DNA of 13,120 nucleotides from assembly GCA_947070915.1 (NCBI GenBank), contig CAMTDY010000068.1, positions 1-13,120 of the forward strand, written 5' to 3'. The notes beneath the pieces were generated by a model that saw only the letters and a list, made by a program, of their open reading frames with translations, was not told the origin of the DNA and did not search any database. This document shows positions 1 through 8,030 of the stretch, piece by piece (the stretch's first letter is position 1; every line of letters begins with the position of its first letter). The DNA is from an uncultured Roseburia sp. Its GTDB lineage: Bacteria; Bacillota; Clostridia; Lachnospirales; Lachnospiraceae. The position numbers and the translations under genes were made by a program.

Positions 1-46
1 AGATGTAGCTCCGTCTCGTGGGCTCGGAGATGTGTATAAGAGACAG
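1..46 (+). other. Illumina Nextera adapter left at the contig end
   Basis: Bases 28-46 are the 19-bp Tn5 mosaic end AGATGTGTATAAGAGACAG. Bases 13-27 (GTCTCGTGGGCTCGG) are the Nextera read-2 adapter. Bases 1-4 match the end of the P7 primer, and bases 5-12 (GTAGCTCC) occupy the i7 index slot; as I recall, its reverse complement GGAGCTAC is a Nextera XT v2 index. Genomic sequence begins at about base 47. Any reading frame starting in this stretch carries a spurious N-terminus: a GTG at 18 gives the artefactual peptide MGSEMCIRDR. Confidence 0.97.
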
Positions 47-47
47 A

Positions 48-1379
48 TATTACTTCCAGTATACGGTTGCTGTAAAAACATATAATAAATGGCTGACGAC
101 ATTAAAGAATGGGAAAGAAGAGGCTCCATCCCTTGAAAAAATGCGTAGTTTAAGTGAATTTTGCAAAACAATAAATTCTGGATTAGATAAAGTAGAGGAT
201 GCTATTGATAGAATTATCGAAGAGAAAGCTCCTGAAAATACGAAACGCATCAAGTCAGAGGCGATACAGAATATGGATTCTCTGAAACTGGAGGCTGACA
301 ATGTAAAAAACAAAGTGGATTTGCTAATTAAGCACACTTACTTTGGAACAGATAGTTTGTCTTTTGAACAGTTGATTTCTGCTTTTGGTTCATCTGAAAC
401 AACGTTGGAAACATTAGATCAAGCTAGGAAACAGTTACTGGAAATGCAGGGGGTTTTTCTTGCTGGTGAATATAATGAAAGCGAAACAGAGGAAAATCAA
501 AGCGAAGAAGAGGAAAATCAAAGCGAAGAAGAGGAAAATCAAAGCGAGACAGAGGGAAATCAAAGCGAGACAGAGGGAAATCAAAGCGAAGAAGAGGGAA
601 AAATAGGTAAAGTCACCTCATTGATGCACGATATAGAAAAGTACATAGAGGCAGTTCGATATGATAAAAACTTGCAATTATTAAAACAAAAGATAAGTAA
701 AAATTATAATGTAGTAAAAAATATAGAGAAATCAGATTATGAAAGCATGAAAACCGCTCAACCTAAAGGCGTTTCCACGTCGGCGGTATCTGAAAGCCCT
801 CAAAATGAAAGTGTCAGTGAAGCAGCATTATATGCAGAGATAGAAGAGAACGAAAAGAACTCTGTTGTCAGTGTTACTTCCGAAGAGTGGACTAACGAGA
901 AGAAGAAGCAAATGGTAGAATTGGAGGGAATGATTTTCAATCATCCGGTCAATTTATATTGTCCTGAGGCTTATAAAGAAAAAATAAAAGAGCGAATTAC
1001 TCAGGATGGCAATGAAAACGGAGAAGCAGAAAAAAATAAATCACAAAGTGAAATTCAAGAAAAATTTCAAAAAGAAAAAGCTTTTTGGGAGAACAAAAGT
1101 ACCAAACATGATGAGGAAGAAATAAAAACCAACAAAAAATTTTGCTGGACCACTTATTATCAGTATAAAGCGGACGCCGTGGAACATAGAAAATTATATC
1201 TGGATACAAGTGAAATGGAAAAGGCATATAATTTGTTGGCGGGTGCACCTGAATATTTTCCATATAAAGGGAAGGCTTTGATGGCAATCGTATTTGCTGT
1301 GTTCTTGGATTTTGGCGCTTTTTTGTTAGGTGTGGTGATGTTCTTTTCTAAGCAAGGAACTACACAAAAAAGAAAGTAG
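48..1379 (+). CDS. Unrecognised acidic-repeat protein with C-terminal membrane segment (5' partial)
   Basis: This is the 3' part of a gene. The frame is open from the adapter junction, so the true start lies off the contig and about 443 native codons are visible before TAG at 1377-1379. The visible protein is charged and Lys/Glu rich. The first ~140 residues look helical, possibly coiled coil. A tandem acidic heptapeptide repeat (SEEEENQ and variants) follows, then a Ser/Glu-rich linker and a second charged domain. Near the C-terminus there is one clear hydrophobic segment of about 25 residues (around MAIVFAVFLDFGAFLLGVVM), followed by a short basic tail ending KRK, which suggests a membrane anchor with the tail in the cytoplasm. 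Further membrane segments may lie in the missing N-terminal part. I do not recognise the family and assign no function. The next gene has its own promoter, so the two need not be functionally linked. Confidence 0.75.
   Translation, partial: YYFQYTVAVKTYNKWLTTLKNGKEEAPSLEKMRSLSEFCKTINSGLDKVEDAIDRIIEEKAPENTKRIKSEAIQNMDSLKLEADNVKNKVDLLIKHTYFGTDSLSFEQLISAFGSSETTLETLDQARKQLLEMQGVFLAGEYNESETEENQSEEEENQSEEEENQSETEGNQSETEGNQSEEEGKIGKVTSLMHDIEKYIEAVRYDKNLQLLKQKISKNYNVVKNIEKSDYESMKTAQPKGVSTSAVSESPQNESVSEAALYAEIEENEKNSVVSVTSEEWTNEKKKQMVELEGMIFNHPVNLYCPEAYKEKIKERITQDGNENGEAEKNKSQSEIQEKFQKEKAFWENKSTKHDEEEIKTNKKFCWTTYYQYKADAVEHRKLYLDTSEMEKAYNLLAGAPEYFPYKGKALMAIVFAVFLDFGAFLLGVVMFFSKQGTTQKRK
480..599 (+). 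repeat. In-frame 21-bp tandem repeat (acidic heptapeptide)
   Basis: Five full 21-bp units start at 480, 501, 522, 543 and 564, with a partial sixth at 585-599. Each encodes S-E-(E/T)-E-(E/G)-N-Q. Units 2 and 3 are identical at the DNA level and units 4 and 5 are identical, which points to recent unit duplication. Because the unit is 21 bp, copy-number changes keep the reading frame and only alter the length of an acidic linker. Confidence 0.93.
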
Positions 1380-1402
1380 ATGATATTAGACAAAGATACC
1401 TA

Positions 1403-1431
1403 TTGAAACGGGCCGGATAATCTTTTATACT
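1403..1431 (+). promoter_or_regulatory. Sigma-A type promoter for the ATPase/nuclease gene
   Basis: TTGAAA at 1403-1408 and TATACT at 1426-1431 are separated by exactly 17 bp, in the 94-bp gap before the gene at 1474. Both hexamers differ from consensus by one base. The predicted start is near 1438, leaving a leader of about 35 nt that contains the GAGGAGGTGA ribosome binding site at 1461-1470. Confidence 0.6.
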
Positions 1432-1473
1432 ATAGATAATATGAGATTCAATGGCAGCATGAGGAGGTGAATC

Positions 1474-3153
1474 ATGGCGAGGACCGTTTCAATTGGTGAA
1501 CAGAATTTTGAGAGACTGATTACAGAAAATTGTTTTTATGTGGATAAAACCTTGTTTATTAAGGAATGGTGGGAGAGTAAAGATATTGTTACACTGCTTA
1601 CGAGACCAAGGCGGTTTGGGAAGACCCTGAATATGAATATGCTGGACCGCTTTTTTAGTATCGAGTATAAAGGGAAGGGAGATGTCTTTCAGGATCTTAC
1701 TATATGGCAGGAAGAGGAATATAGGAAATTACAGGGAACATATCCGGTATTGTTTCTTTCCTTTGCCGGGGTAAAGTCAGATAATTATGTGGATGCCAGA
1801 GAGCAGATTTTTCAGATTATTACAGACTTGTTCTCAAAAAATGAATATCTGAGGGATTCGGGAAAACTAGGAGAAAAGGACAAAGAATTTTTTGACCGGG
1901 TTGGCAGGGAGATGAGTAACAGTACTGCTTCTATGGCTATTCATGAATTAACGGGATACCTTTACTGTTATTATGAGAAGAAGGTTATCATCCTGCTGGA
2001 TGAATATGATACACCTCTTCAGGAGGCGTATGTTGGAGGATACTGGGAAGAACTGGTATCCTTTATGAGAAATTTGTTTAACAATACTTTTAAGACCAAT
2101 CCGTATCTGGAGCGGGCGATGATGACTGGAATCACAAGGGTGAGTAAGGAGTCTCTATTTTCTGACCTGAATAACTTAAATGTGGTGACGACGACATCCA
2201 ATGAATATGCTTCCTGTTTTGGATTTACGGAGGATGAAGTTTTTTCTGCCATGGATGAATTTGGCATGACGAATAAGGAAGAGGTAAAGCGGTGGTATGA
2301 CGGATTTGCAATAGGGAATTTGCGGGATATCTACAATCCCTGGTCTATTATTTGTTTTCTGGATAAAAAAAAGTTGAAACCCTATTGGGCAAATACAAGT
2401 TCCAACGGGCTAGTTGACAGACTGATCCGTGAAGGGAGCAGAGGCATTAAGATGCAGTTTGAACTTTTGCTGGCAGATCAAAGGATTCGGAGCAGGATTC
2501 ATGAAGAGATGGCATTCAATCAGTTGGAGGGAAGTGAGAGAGCGGTCTGGAGCCTTCTTCTTGCGGCAGGGTATTTGAAAGTAATAGAGGTTCATGACAA
2601 TGAATATGAACTTTCCCTGACGAATTATGAAGTAAAACTTACTTTTGAAGACATGGTCCGGGATTGGTTTGATGAAAGGGCAGGAGATTATAATGATTTC
2701 ATCAAAGCTCTTTTAAGAGACGATATAGAGTCGATGAACGATTATATGAGCATCATCGCAGAAACGATGTTCAGTTTCTTTGACGGTGGTCATAAGCCAT
2801 CAGAGAAGACTACACCAGAGCGGTTTTACCATGGATTTGTACTGGGATTACTTGTTGATCTCGCTGGCAGATACGAGGTGACTTCAAACAGGGAGAGTGG
2901 CTTTGGGCGGTATGATGTGCTGCTGAAACCTATGAAACCGAAAGATTATGGGATTATCATGGAATTTAAGGTATATAATCCGAAAAAAGAATCTTCCCTG
3001 GAGGAAACCGTGCAGGCGGCATTAGATCAGATTGAGGAAAAGAAGTATGAGCAGACTTTTTTAGCTCAGGGGATAGAAAAAGAACGGATCCGCAAATACG
3101 GATTTGCTTTCAGGGGAAAAGAAGTGCTGATCGGCTCAGCCCCCCTCCCCTAA
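1474..3153 (+). CDS. AAA-ATPase-like / PD-(D/E)XK nuclease-like protein (DUF1703 type)
   Basis: The 559-residue protein has the layout of the AAA-ATPase-like (PF09820) plus PDDEXK_9 (PF08011) proteins that are often multicopy in Clostridia and Bacteroides. The N-terminal part has the family's YVDKT motif (22-26), the Walker-A-like RPRRFGKT (44-51) and a Walker-B IILLDEYD (173-180). The C-terminal part has YHGFVLGLL, then GRYD with Asp481 and MEFK with Glu497 and Lys499, which are the PD-(D/E)XK metal-site residues and appear intact. A GGAGG ribosome binding site 6-8 nt before the ATG supports the start. The cellular role of this family is not established; nucleic-acid cleavage is inferred from the fold only. 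The last 18 bp overlap, tail to tail, the end of the glycan transferase gene on the other strand, so this gene is probably not part of the acyl operon. Confidence 0.9.
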   Translation: MARTVSIGEQNFERLITENCFYVDKTLFIKEWWESKDIVTLLTRPRRFGKTLNMNMLDRFFSIEYKGKGDVFQDLTIWQEEEYRKLQGTYPVLFLSFAGVKSDNYVDAREQIFQIITDLFSKNEYLRDSGKLGEKDKEFFDRVGREMSNSTASMAIHELTGYLYCYYEKKVIILLDEYDTPLQEAYVGGYWEELVSFMRNLFNNTFKTNPYLERAMMTGITRVSKESLFSDLNNLNVVTTTSNEYASCFGFTEDEVFSAMDEFGMTNKEEVKRWYDGFAIGNLRDIYNPWSIICFLDKKKLKPYWANTSSNGLVDRLIREGSRGIKMQFELLLADQRIRSRIHEEMAFNQLEGSERAVWSLLLAAGYLKVIEVHDNEYELSLTNYEVKLTFEDMVRDWFDERAGDYNDFIKALLRDDIESMNDYMSIIAETMFSFFDGGHKPSEKTTPERFYHGFVLGLLVDLAGRYEVTSNRESGFGRYDVLLKPMKPKDYGIIMEFKVYNPKKESSLEETVQAALDQIEEKKYEQTFLAQGIEKERIRKYGFAFRGKEVLIGSAPLP

Positions 3154-4566
3154 AATCCTTTCAATTTCTGAGTTTACATTATTGATGGAGTTTTTCCTGA
3201 AAATGATGTCATTGTTTGATGATTTTCCTGCACTGTTTTCATAAATGCTTGAGAGCAGCCCAGGGCTGTCACTTACCAGGGTGGCGGCGCCTGATTTGAG
3301 CAGAAGATTCATATTCTGGTAACTATCCTCCTGCAGGATATAGATATCCACAGGATAAAAGGTCGCTTCAAACAATGCAGTAGAATTTATGCCGACTACG
3401 ATATCAGAATTTGCGAGATAATAGTGTATGTCATTTTCGTTGTGATCGATCACCTGGACATGCTGTGACAGATTTTTATAGATTTCCTTCCAGCAGGTAT
3501 ACTCATTGGGATGAAGTTTGAAAAGAACCTCGTATTCTGAAAGATTGATGTTTTCCGCCAGGGCATTCAGATATTTTTCCATTACCTGTGCCATATTTGA
3601 GATAAAGGTAATTCTTTTTTTACTTCGTTTCAGAGGGTGGGCCAGTAGTTCACGGGATCTTTTTTCCCCTTCTGGATAGCCCACTACCCGGATGTGGTCT
3701 TTTGGGATACCCCAATTTACTTGATCTTTCTGCAGATGGCTGTAGACAAAAATGTAGTCTGGCTGAGCGTCGTTCATCCCCTGTTTTTTATAATTATAGG
3801 GCAGGTAATTGTCATCCACATATCCGTGTAATATTTCTATACTGGGAATCTTTAACTCTTTTAAAAGTTCGATCAATACAATCCATTCGCCAATATAGGA
3901 GGTTGTCAGAATCACCAGTTTGGGGTTTGCCTTCTGGATCACTTTATGATAATTTGCCATAAGATCCTGGCGGTACAGGATAAAATAATTGATGTTTGTG
4001 GTGAGGATACCCTTTTCTTCCGGGGTAAAGGATATTTCGAGCTCTTTTTCAAAGATCTGCAAAAGCTGTCTGCGCAGAGTTCCCCTGCTGATAGGGGTAT
4101 ATGATTTCTGACCATTGTCCAGGCCGATGCCCTCCCAAGGATCAAAATATTTGATGTTTTTGATGGGAACTGGCTGATAATATCCGCCGTTATAGGGGAC
4201 TTCCACAATACAGTTTGATAATTCCAGGTTCAACGAAATTTCGTCAGTGACAGAAGAGACATAGACCTCCCCCTGCCTGGATCTCCTGTTAAAGGTAAAC
4301 ATTAGAATATCTCTGGATATAGGGCTGTCTTCATTAAGGAAGACAGGGTCAGTAAATTTCTGAGTAAAATGAGGCTGCATTATAAAGTCATTTTCACTCT
4401 TGTTTTGCAGCCAGGGTGTATGAATTCCAAAGAATTTATGAAGTAAGACCCGATATACATAGTATCTGGCATACTTCCAGTATGCAACATGATTATAAGT
4501 GAGGTGAAATAGATCATACTTATCTTCTATTTCACAGATCTTCCTGCATAATTGGTCATAATTCAT
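3136..4566 (-). CDS. GT-B-like surface-glycan transferase, last gene of the acyl operon
   Basis: A protein of 476 residues. The C-terminal half resembles nucleotide-sugar or CDP-glycerol-dependent GT-B transferases and capsule-type proteins. It has an ILHGYVDDNY segment near residue 246, a KLHPNEY motif near 350 and an N-S-D-I-V-V-G-I-N-S-T-A-L-F-E segment near 386-400. The last is the typical donor-binding loop pattern (GxxST followed by Glu). No signal peptide or membrane segment is visible, so it is probably cytoplasmic. Two ATGs occur in tandem; the second (4566) lies 6 nt from GGAGGG while the first lies only 3 nt away, so I take the second. It starts 21 bp after the ketoacyl synthase stop and closes the operon. 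The presence of a glycan-type transferase is the main hint that the acyl product ends up on a sugar or glycan. Exact activity and substrate are unknown. Confidence 0.65.
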   Translation of the reverse strand: MNYDQLCRKICEIEDKYDLFHLTYNHVAYWKYARYYVYRVLLHKFFGIHTPWLQNKSENDFIMQPHFTQKFTDPVFLNEDSPISRDILMFTFNRRSRQGEVYVSSVTDEISLNLELSNCIVEVPYNGGYYQPVPIKNIKYFDPWEGIGLDNGQKSYTPISRGTLRRQLLQIFEKELEISFTPEEKGILTTNINYFILYRQDLMANYHKVIQKANPKLVILTTSYIGEWIVLIELLKELKIPSIEILHGYVDDNYLPYNYKKQGMNDAQPDYIFVYSHLQKDQVNWGIPKDHIRVVGYPEGEKRSRELLAHPLKRSKKRITFISNMAQVMEKYLNALAENINLSEYEVLFKLHPNEYTCWKEIYKNLSQHVQVIDHNENDIHYYLANSDIVVGINSTALFEATFYPVDIYILQEDSYQNMNLLLKSGAATLVSDSPGLLSSIYENSAGKSSNNDIIFRKNSINNVNSEIERILGEGG

Positions 4567-4587
4567 CATATTCCCTCCAGCAAATTA

Positions 4588-5583
4588 TCAGTCAATGTAG
4601 TGGGTATCACTTTCCTCTACAGGAAAAATCATATTGGTACTTATCGTTAAAAGGATGCTTCCCCAGGAAAGACCGACGCCAAAACCACACAGATACATAC
4701 GGACTTCCTGCTGTTGTTTTAGTTTCCGGACCTCATTGCATATAGATAATGGAATCGAGGCACAGGAGGTATTTCCGTAATCTTTTAAGGAATATAGCAT
4801 TTTATCCAAGGGGATGCCGCAGATCTCTGCCAGATTATCAATGATCATTTTCTGCCCCTGATGAAATACGAAGTAGTCTATATCGCCAGTGGTCAGGGAA
4901 AAATGCTCTAAGGTCTGTCTTACGCTGTCAGCCACATCATTGATGGCAAAGGCAAAGACGGCGTTGCCGTCCATAATCGTAGCGCAGCCATTTTTACGGT
5001 ATATCGTTTTCCATCTGCTCCCATCGGACTGATGCCGGTATTGAAGCAGATGATTTTCTGACGTTTCAAGGGCCGTGGCTGTGCCAGCATTTCCAAATAG
5101 AAGATAATCCGCAGCATTTTCCCGCTGGCTGTCGCTTCTTCCGTCAGCGGCAAGCAGTAAAGCGCGGCCACCTGCCTGATGCAGCAGTCCTGCCACGATC
5201 TGCAGCCCGGCGGTGTAGCCGGAGCAACCTAAATTCACATCAAAAGCCAGGCAGTGGATGCCGATTCCCAGCCGATTCTGGATCAATAAGGCGGTGGATG
5301 GAATTTCCATATCTGCTGCCTGGGTTACGTAGACTAAGACACGGATTGAGTCTTTTTCCCATTTTAGTTCCGTTAACAGTTTTTCTGCTGCTTTTACAGC
5401 AAGATCCGATGCCGTCTGTTCACCGGTAAGGATTCTTCTTCTTTCGATTCCTGTAAGCCGGATCTGTTTTTTTATCTTTTTGAGACTCAGTTCTTCGCTC
5501 ACGCAGTCTGAATTTTCGACCTTTGACGGGGGGACTACGGATGCGATTCCACGGATTGCAATATTGGAATATTCACCAAACAT
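4588..5583 (-). CDS. Ketoacyl-ACP synthase III-like protein (stand-alone)
   Basis: A 331-residue thiolase-fold condensing enzyme of the FabH type, which joins an acyl-CoA or acyl-ACP starter to an extender on a carrier protein. The catalytic triad is present: Cys120 in the DVNLGCSG motif, His241 in FHQGQ and Asn271 in DYGNTS. The C-terminal CGFGVGLSWG motif is typical. It is paralogous over its whole length to the condensing domain of the gene at 8031-9728. That alignment (MFGEYSN against MIGEFPN) and a GGAGG site 5 nt upstream fix the start at ATG 5583; a TTG at 5595 overlaps the ribosome binding site and is not the start. It lies 13 bp after the ligase stop. As a FabH-like enzyme it should act in the cytoplasm on an ACP-bound intermediate; two dedicated ACPs are in the same operon. 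Housekeeping FabH is less likely given the context. Confidence 0.9.
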   Translation of the reverse strand: MFGEYSNIAIRGIASVVPPSKVENSDCVSEELSLKKIKKQIRLTGIERRRILTGEQTASDLAVKAAEKLLTELKWEKDSIRVLVYVTQAADMEIPSTALLIQNRLGIGIHCLAFDVNLGCSGYTAGLQIVAGLLHQAGGRALLLAADGRSDSQRENAADYLLFGNAGTATALETSENHLLQYRHQSDGSRWKTIYRKNGCATIMDGNAVFAFAINDVADSVRQTLEHFSLTTGDIDYFVFHQGQKMIIDNLAEICGIPLDKMLYSLKDYGNTSCASIPLSICNEVRKLKQQQEVRMYLCGFGVGLSWGSILLTISTNMIFPVEESDTHYID

Positions 5584-5596
5584 AAAAACCTCCAAA

Positions 5597-6997
5597 TTAT
5601 AGAAGAGAAGAGTAGTCTACCTTTCCAGACTGGGTTCTGGGAATTTCACGGATGTATTTTACTTCAAAAGCATTTTTGTGAAATCCCATCACCCCGCTGA
5701 TATAATTTATGATCTCTTCACTTTTTCCCTGTTCAACGGTGTAGATTGTAAGACAGTCATCCTTTCCCCCGCAGACACAGGAGTAATGATTTTTAGCCAG
5801 TAATTGTTCTGCCTCATCCAGGCTCACCCGGTTTCCGAACAATTTAATGAAACGCTTATTTCTACCGACGATATAATAGAAGCCATCGGCATCGCGTCTG
5901 GCGAGATCTCCGGTGTGAAGGACACCGTTAAATTCATCCCCCTTGCCAAGATCCTCATAGCTCTCTGCATAACCAAGAGTTACATTGGGACCATAATAAA
6001 CCAATTCCCCAGTCTGACCGGTCTTTGTTATCTCGTTTCCGAGATCATCTTCCAATACGAATCTTCCATCTGGTATCGCAATGCCGATGCTTGCGCTCTT
6101 TTCCCCTGCTTTTTCCCAGGGCAGGTAAGACATCCGGGCGGTTGCCTCTGTCTGGCCATACATAATAATAAATTTGATTCCCTTTGCCTTACAGGCCGAA
6201 ACCATATGTTTTACTTTCCCTTCCTGCAGTTTGCCGCCGGCCTGGGTGATATAACGCAGGGAGGGAATCTGCAGCTGCTCAAAACCAATGGTCTGCAGGA
6301 TGTCATAAGAATAGGGGACACCGCCAAAGTTTGTGACTTTATACTGGTTGCATAAATCCCAGAAACTTTTTTCAAAGAAAGTCTTATTTGTCACTGCGAT
6401 GGCAGCGCCTTTTTCCATGTGGCTGTTTATGATGGATAGGCCATATGTATAGTTGAGTGGAAGGGTAGTGACCGCCACATCCTTTTCCTGAATTTCCAAA
6501 TATCTGGCGATAGAATTGGCATTGCTCTGTATATTTTTGTAAGACTGGCGAACCAGCTTGGGGCTGCCGGTACTGCCAGAAGTTGTCAGCAAAAGAGCCA
6601 GATCATCATTGACTGGGTAGTCTTTCACAGAGTCAGCCTCAAAGAGCAAATAGCCGGAAACCTCCCGGATACAATGGCATGTTGTAAAGGATTTCCGGAT
6701 TTCTTTATTTATAAAAATATAGGCTGGCTTATATTTTTCATAAATGGAAAAAAGCAGATCTTCTTGTATGGAAGAGCTGACCATGAGGGGGATAATACCT
6801 TTTTGTAAAGCCGCTAGATAGGTACTGATGGATTCGATGGAGTTATCACACAAAAGCATCAATACTCGCCGTGGTTTAGCATCTTTTAGTATCTGACCGC
6901 CCAAAGCATACATCTGTCCATAAGTATAGTGCCGGTCAAGGTCATCGACCAGGGCAGTATTATTTATAAATTTATCATGAAGTTCAAAAAAAGCCAA
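5597..6997 (-). CDS. AMP-forming acyl/amino-acid-ACP ligase
   Basis: A 466-residue member of the adenylate-forming (ANL, AMP-binding) superfamily. It shows the phosphate-binding loop TTSGSTGSPK (138-147), YGQTEAT (280-286), the HTGD motif (361-364), a hinge region GRNKRFIKLFGNR (378-390) and the C-terminal catalytic lysine in TQSGKVDY (Lys459). It is shorter than the ~500-550 residues usual for acyl-CoA synthetases, which fits ligases that load a carrier protein. The likely role is activation of a carboxylic acid as the acyl-adenylate and transfer to one of the operon's ACPs, the nearest being encoded 15 bp upstream. The start codon is TTG, with AGGAGAG 6 nt upstream; the next in-frame ATG is at residue 29 and would remove the domain start. 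The substrate cannot be read from the sequence. Confidence 0.9.
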   Translation of the reverse strand: MAFFELHDKFINNTALVDDLDRHYTYGQMYALGGQILKDAKPRRVLMLLCDNSIESISTYLAALQKGIIPLMVSSSIQEDLLFSIYEKYKPAYIFINKEIRKSFTTCHCIREVSGYLLFEADSVKDYPVNDDLALLLTTSGSTGSPKLVRQSYKNIQSNANSIARYLEIQEKDVAVTTLPLNYTYGLSIINSHMEKGAAIAVTNKTFFEKSFWDLCNQYKVTNFGGVPYSYDILQTIGFEQLQIPSLRYITQAGGKLQEGKVKHMVSACKAKGIKFIIMYGQTEATARMSYLPWEKAGEKSASIGIAIPDGRFVLEDDLGNEITKTGQTGELVYYGPNVTLGYAESYEDLGKGDEFNGVLHTGDLARRDADGFYYIVGRNKRFIKLFGNRVSLDEAEQLLAKNHYSCVCGGKDDCLTIYTVEQGKSEEIINYISGVMGFHKNAFEVKYIREIPRTQSGKVDYSSLL

Positions 6998-7012
6998 AAT
7001 TATCTCTCCTTT

Positions 7013-7258
7013 TTAAAGCCTGCGCTTTATCTCAGTTTTTTTTTGTGATACTTCTTTGATCTTTCCCAATGTATTCATGGATAAGATCTCATCGTATAAA
7101 AAACTAATATGAAACTCTTTTTTTAACTGGATGATAATGGTCATCTGTGCCAGAGAGTCCCATGCTGGAAGATCCTCCATACATAAATCATCGGATATGG
7201 TTTCTGATTTCGGGATGTCCAGTGCCTCCCTGAAGATCTGATCAATTCTTTCTGTCAT
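7013..7258 (-). CDS. Acyl carrier protein (second in operon)
   Basis: A small acidic helical protein with the PAWDSLAQM motif, whose Ser is the expected 4'-phosphopantetheine attachment site. I chose ATG 7258 (81 residues), which puts that serine at position 35, exactly as in the other ACP of the operon, and has AGGGA a few bases upstream. An ATG at 7276 would add six residues and lacks a clear ribosome binding site. It sits between the SDR and ligase genes, 15 bp before the ligase start, so it is a good candidate for the carrier loaded by that ligase. It is strongly divergent from the other ACP outside the DSL motif. Confidence 0.88.
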   Translation of the reverse strand: MTERIDQIFREALDIPKSETISDDLCMEDLPAWDSLAQMTIIIQLKKEFHISFLYDEILSMNTLGKIKEVSQKKTEIKRRL

Positions 7259-7298
7259 GACTTCCCTGCTTTCCATATATTTTTTATACCATCTGTAT

Positions 7299-8012
7299 TT
7301 AAAAACTCATTCCGCCACTGATCGGTATATTTGCTCCGGTAATGAATTTTGCTTTATCAGATAATAAAAATTCAATCATGTATGCAATGTATTCTGGTTC
7401 TATAAATCCGAAGGGCTGGGTGTTTTTTACATCGTTAGTTAAACGGTCACCAGCTGTCATAGGAGTTATCACATAACCTGGCAGGATTGAATTTACACGT
7501 ATGGATCTTCTTCCCAGTTCTTTTGCCATGACCTTTACTGCGGCATTTACCGCAGCTTTGGAAGAAGAATAGTTTAATGCTGTTGCCCTGCAGATGACAG
7601 AGGCCAGAGATGATATAACTACAATGCTGGATCCTTTTGCAGAGTATCTGCGTTCAGAAAAGTATTTTACCAACTCCACAAATGCGTCGTAGTTGAGTCG
7701 GAATGTCGCCTGCATATCTTCGATATCATTCATTTTAACAGAATTATGTCTGGCAATACCGGCACAGTGCACCAGGCCGTCTAAGACGATATTCTTCTCC
7801 TGACAAAACATAAAAATGTCTTCGATCTTTTTCAGTTCGGTCAGATCTATAGGAAATACATTCGTTGGTGAAGATAGTTCATCTGCCATGCGGTATAACT
7901 TTTCTTTGTTCCGAGCTGCCAGGATTGTCTCATAACCCTGTTCTGACAAATATCGTGCTGTCTGCTCCCCGATTCCAGAGGACGCTCCTGTAATAAGAAT
8001 TTTTTTTGCCAT
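7299..8012 (-). CDS. SDR-family 3-oxoacyl-ACP reductase-like enzyme (FabG type)
   Basis: A classical 237-residue short-chain dehydrogenase. It has the Rossmann glycine motif TGASSGIG (8-15), HCAG (82-85) in place of NNAG, catalytic Ser135, and Tyr148/Lys152 in the YxxxK motif, followed by RVNSILPGYV and the C-terminal NIPISGG. Arg34 in the AARN segment after strand 2 is compatible with NADPH preference. The expected reaction is reduction of the beta-keto group made by the neighbouring condensing enzymes while bound to an ACP. The start is supported by AGAGGTGG just upstream. It is related to the degenerate C-terminal domain of the gene transcribed just before it (18 bp gap), so the operon holds one intact and one decayed copy. 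Confidence 0.9.
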   Translation of the reverse strand: MAKKILITGASSGIGEQTARYLSEQGYETILAARNKEKLYRMADELSSPTNVFPIDLTELKKIEDIFMFCQEKNIVLDGLVHCAGIARHNSVKMNDIEDMQATFRLNYDAFVELVKYFSERRYSAKGSSIVVISSLASVICRATALNYSSSKAAVNAAVKVMAKELGRRSIRVNSILPGYVITPMTAGDRLTNDVKNTQPFGFIEPEYIAYMIEFLLSDKAKFITGANIPISGGMSF

Positions 8013-8030
8013 GTTCCACCTCTGTTTTCC

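Noticed and set aside
18..47. GTG start at 18 for the first gene
   Set aside because: It lies entirely in adapter sequence; the native gene is 5' truncated.
480..599. CRISPR-like array
   Set aside because: The units are contiguous 21-bp in-frame coding repeats without spacers.
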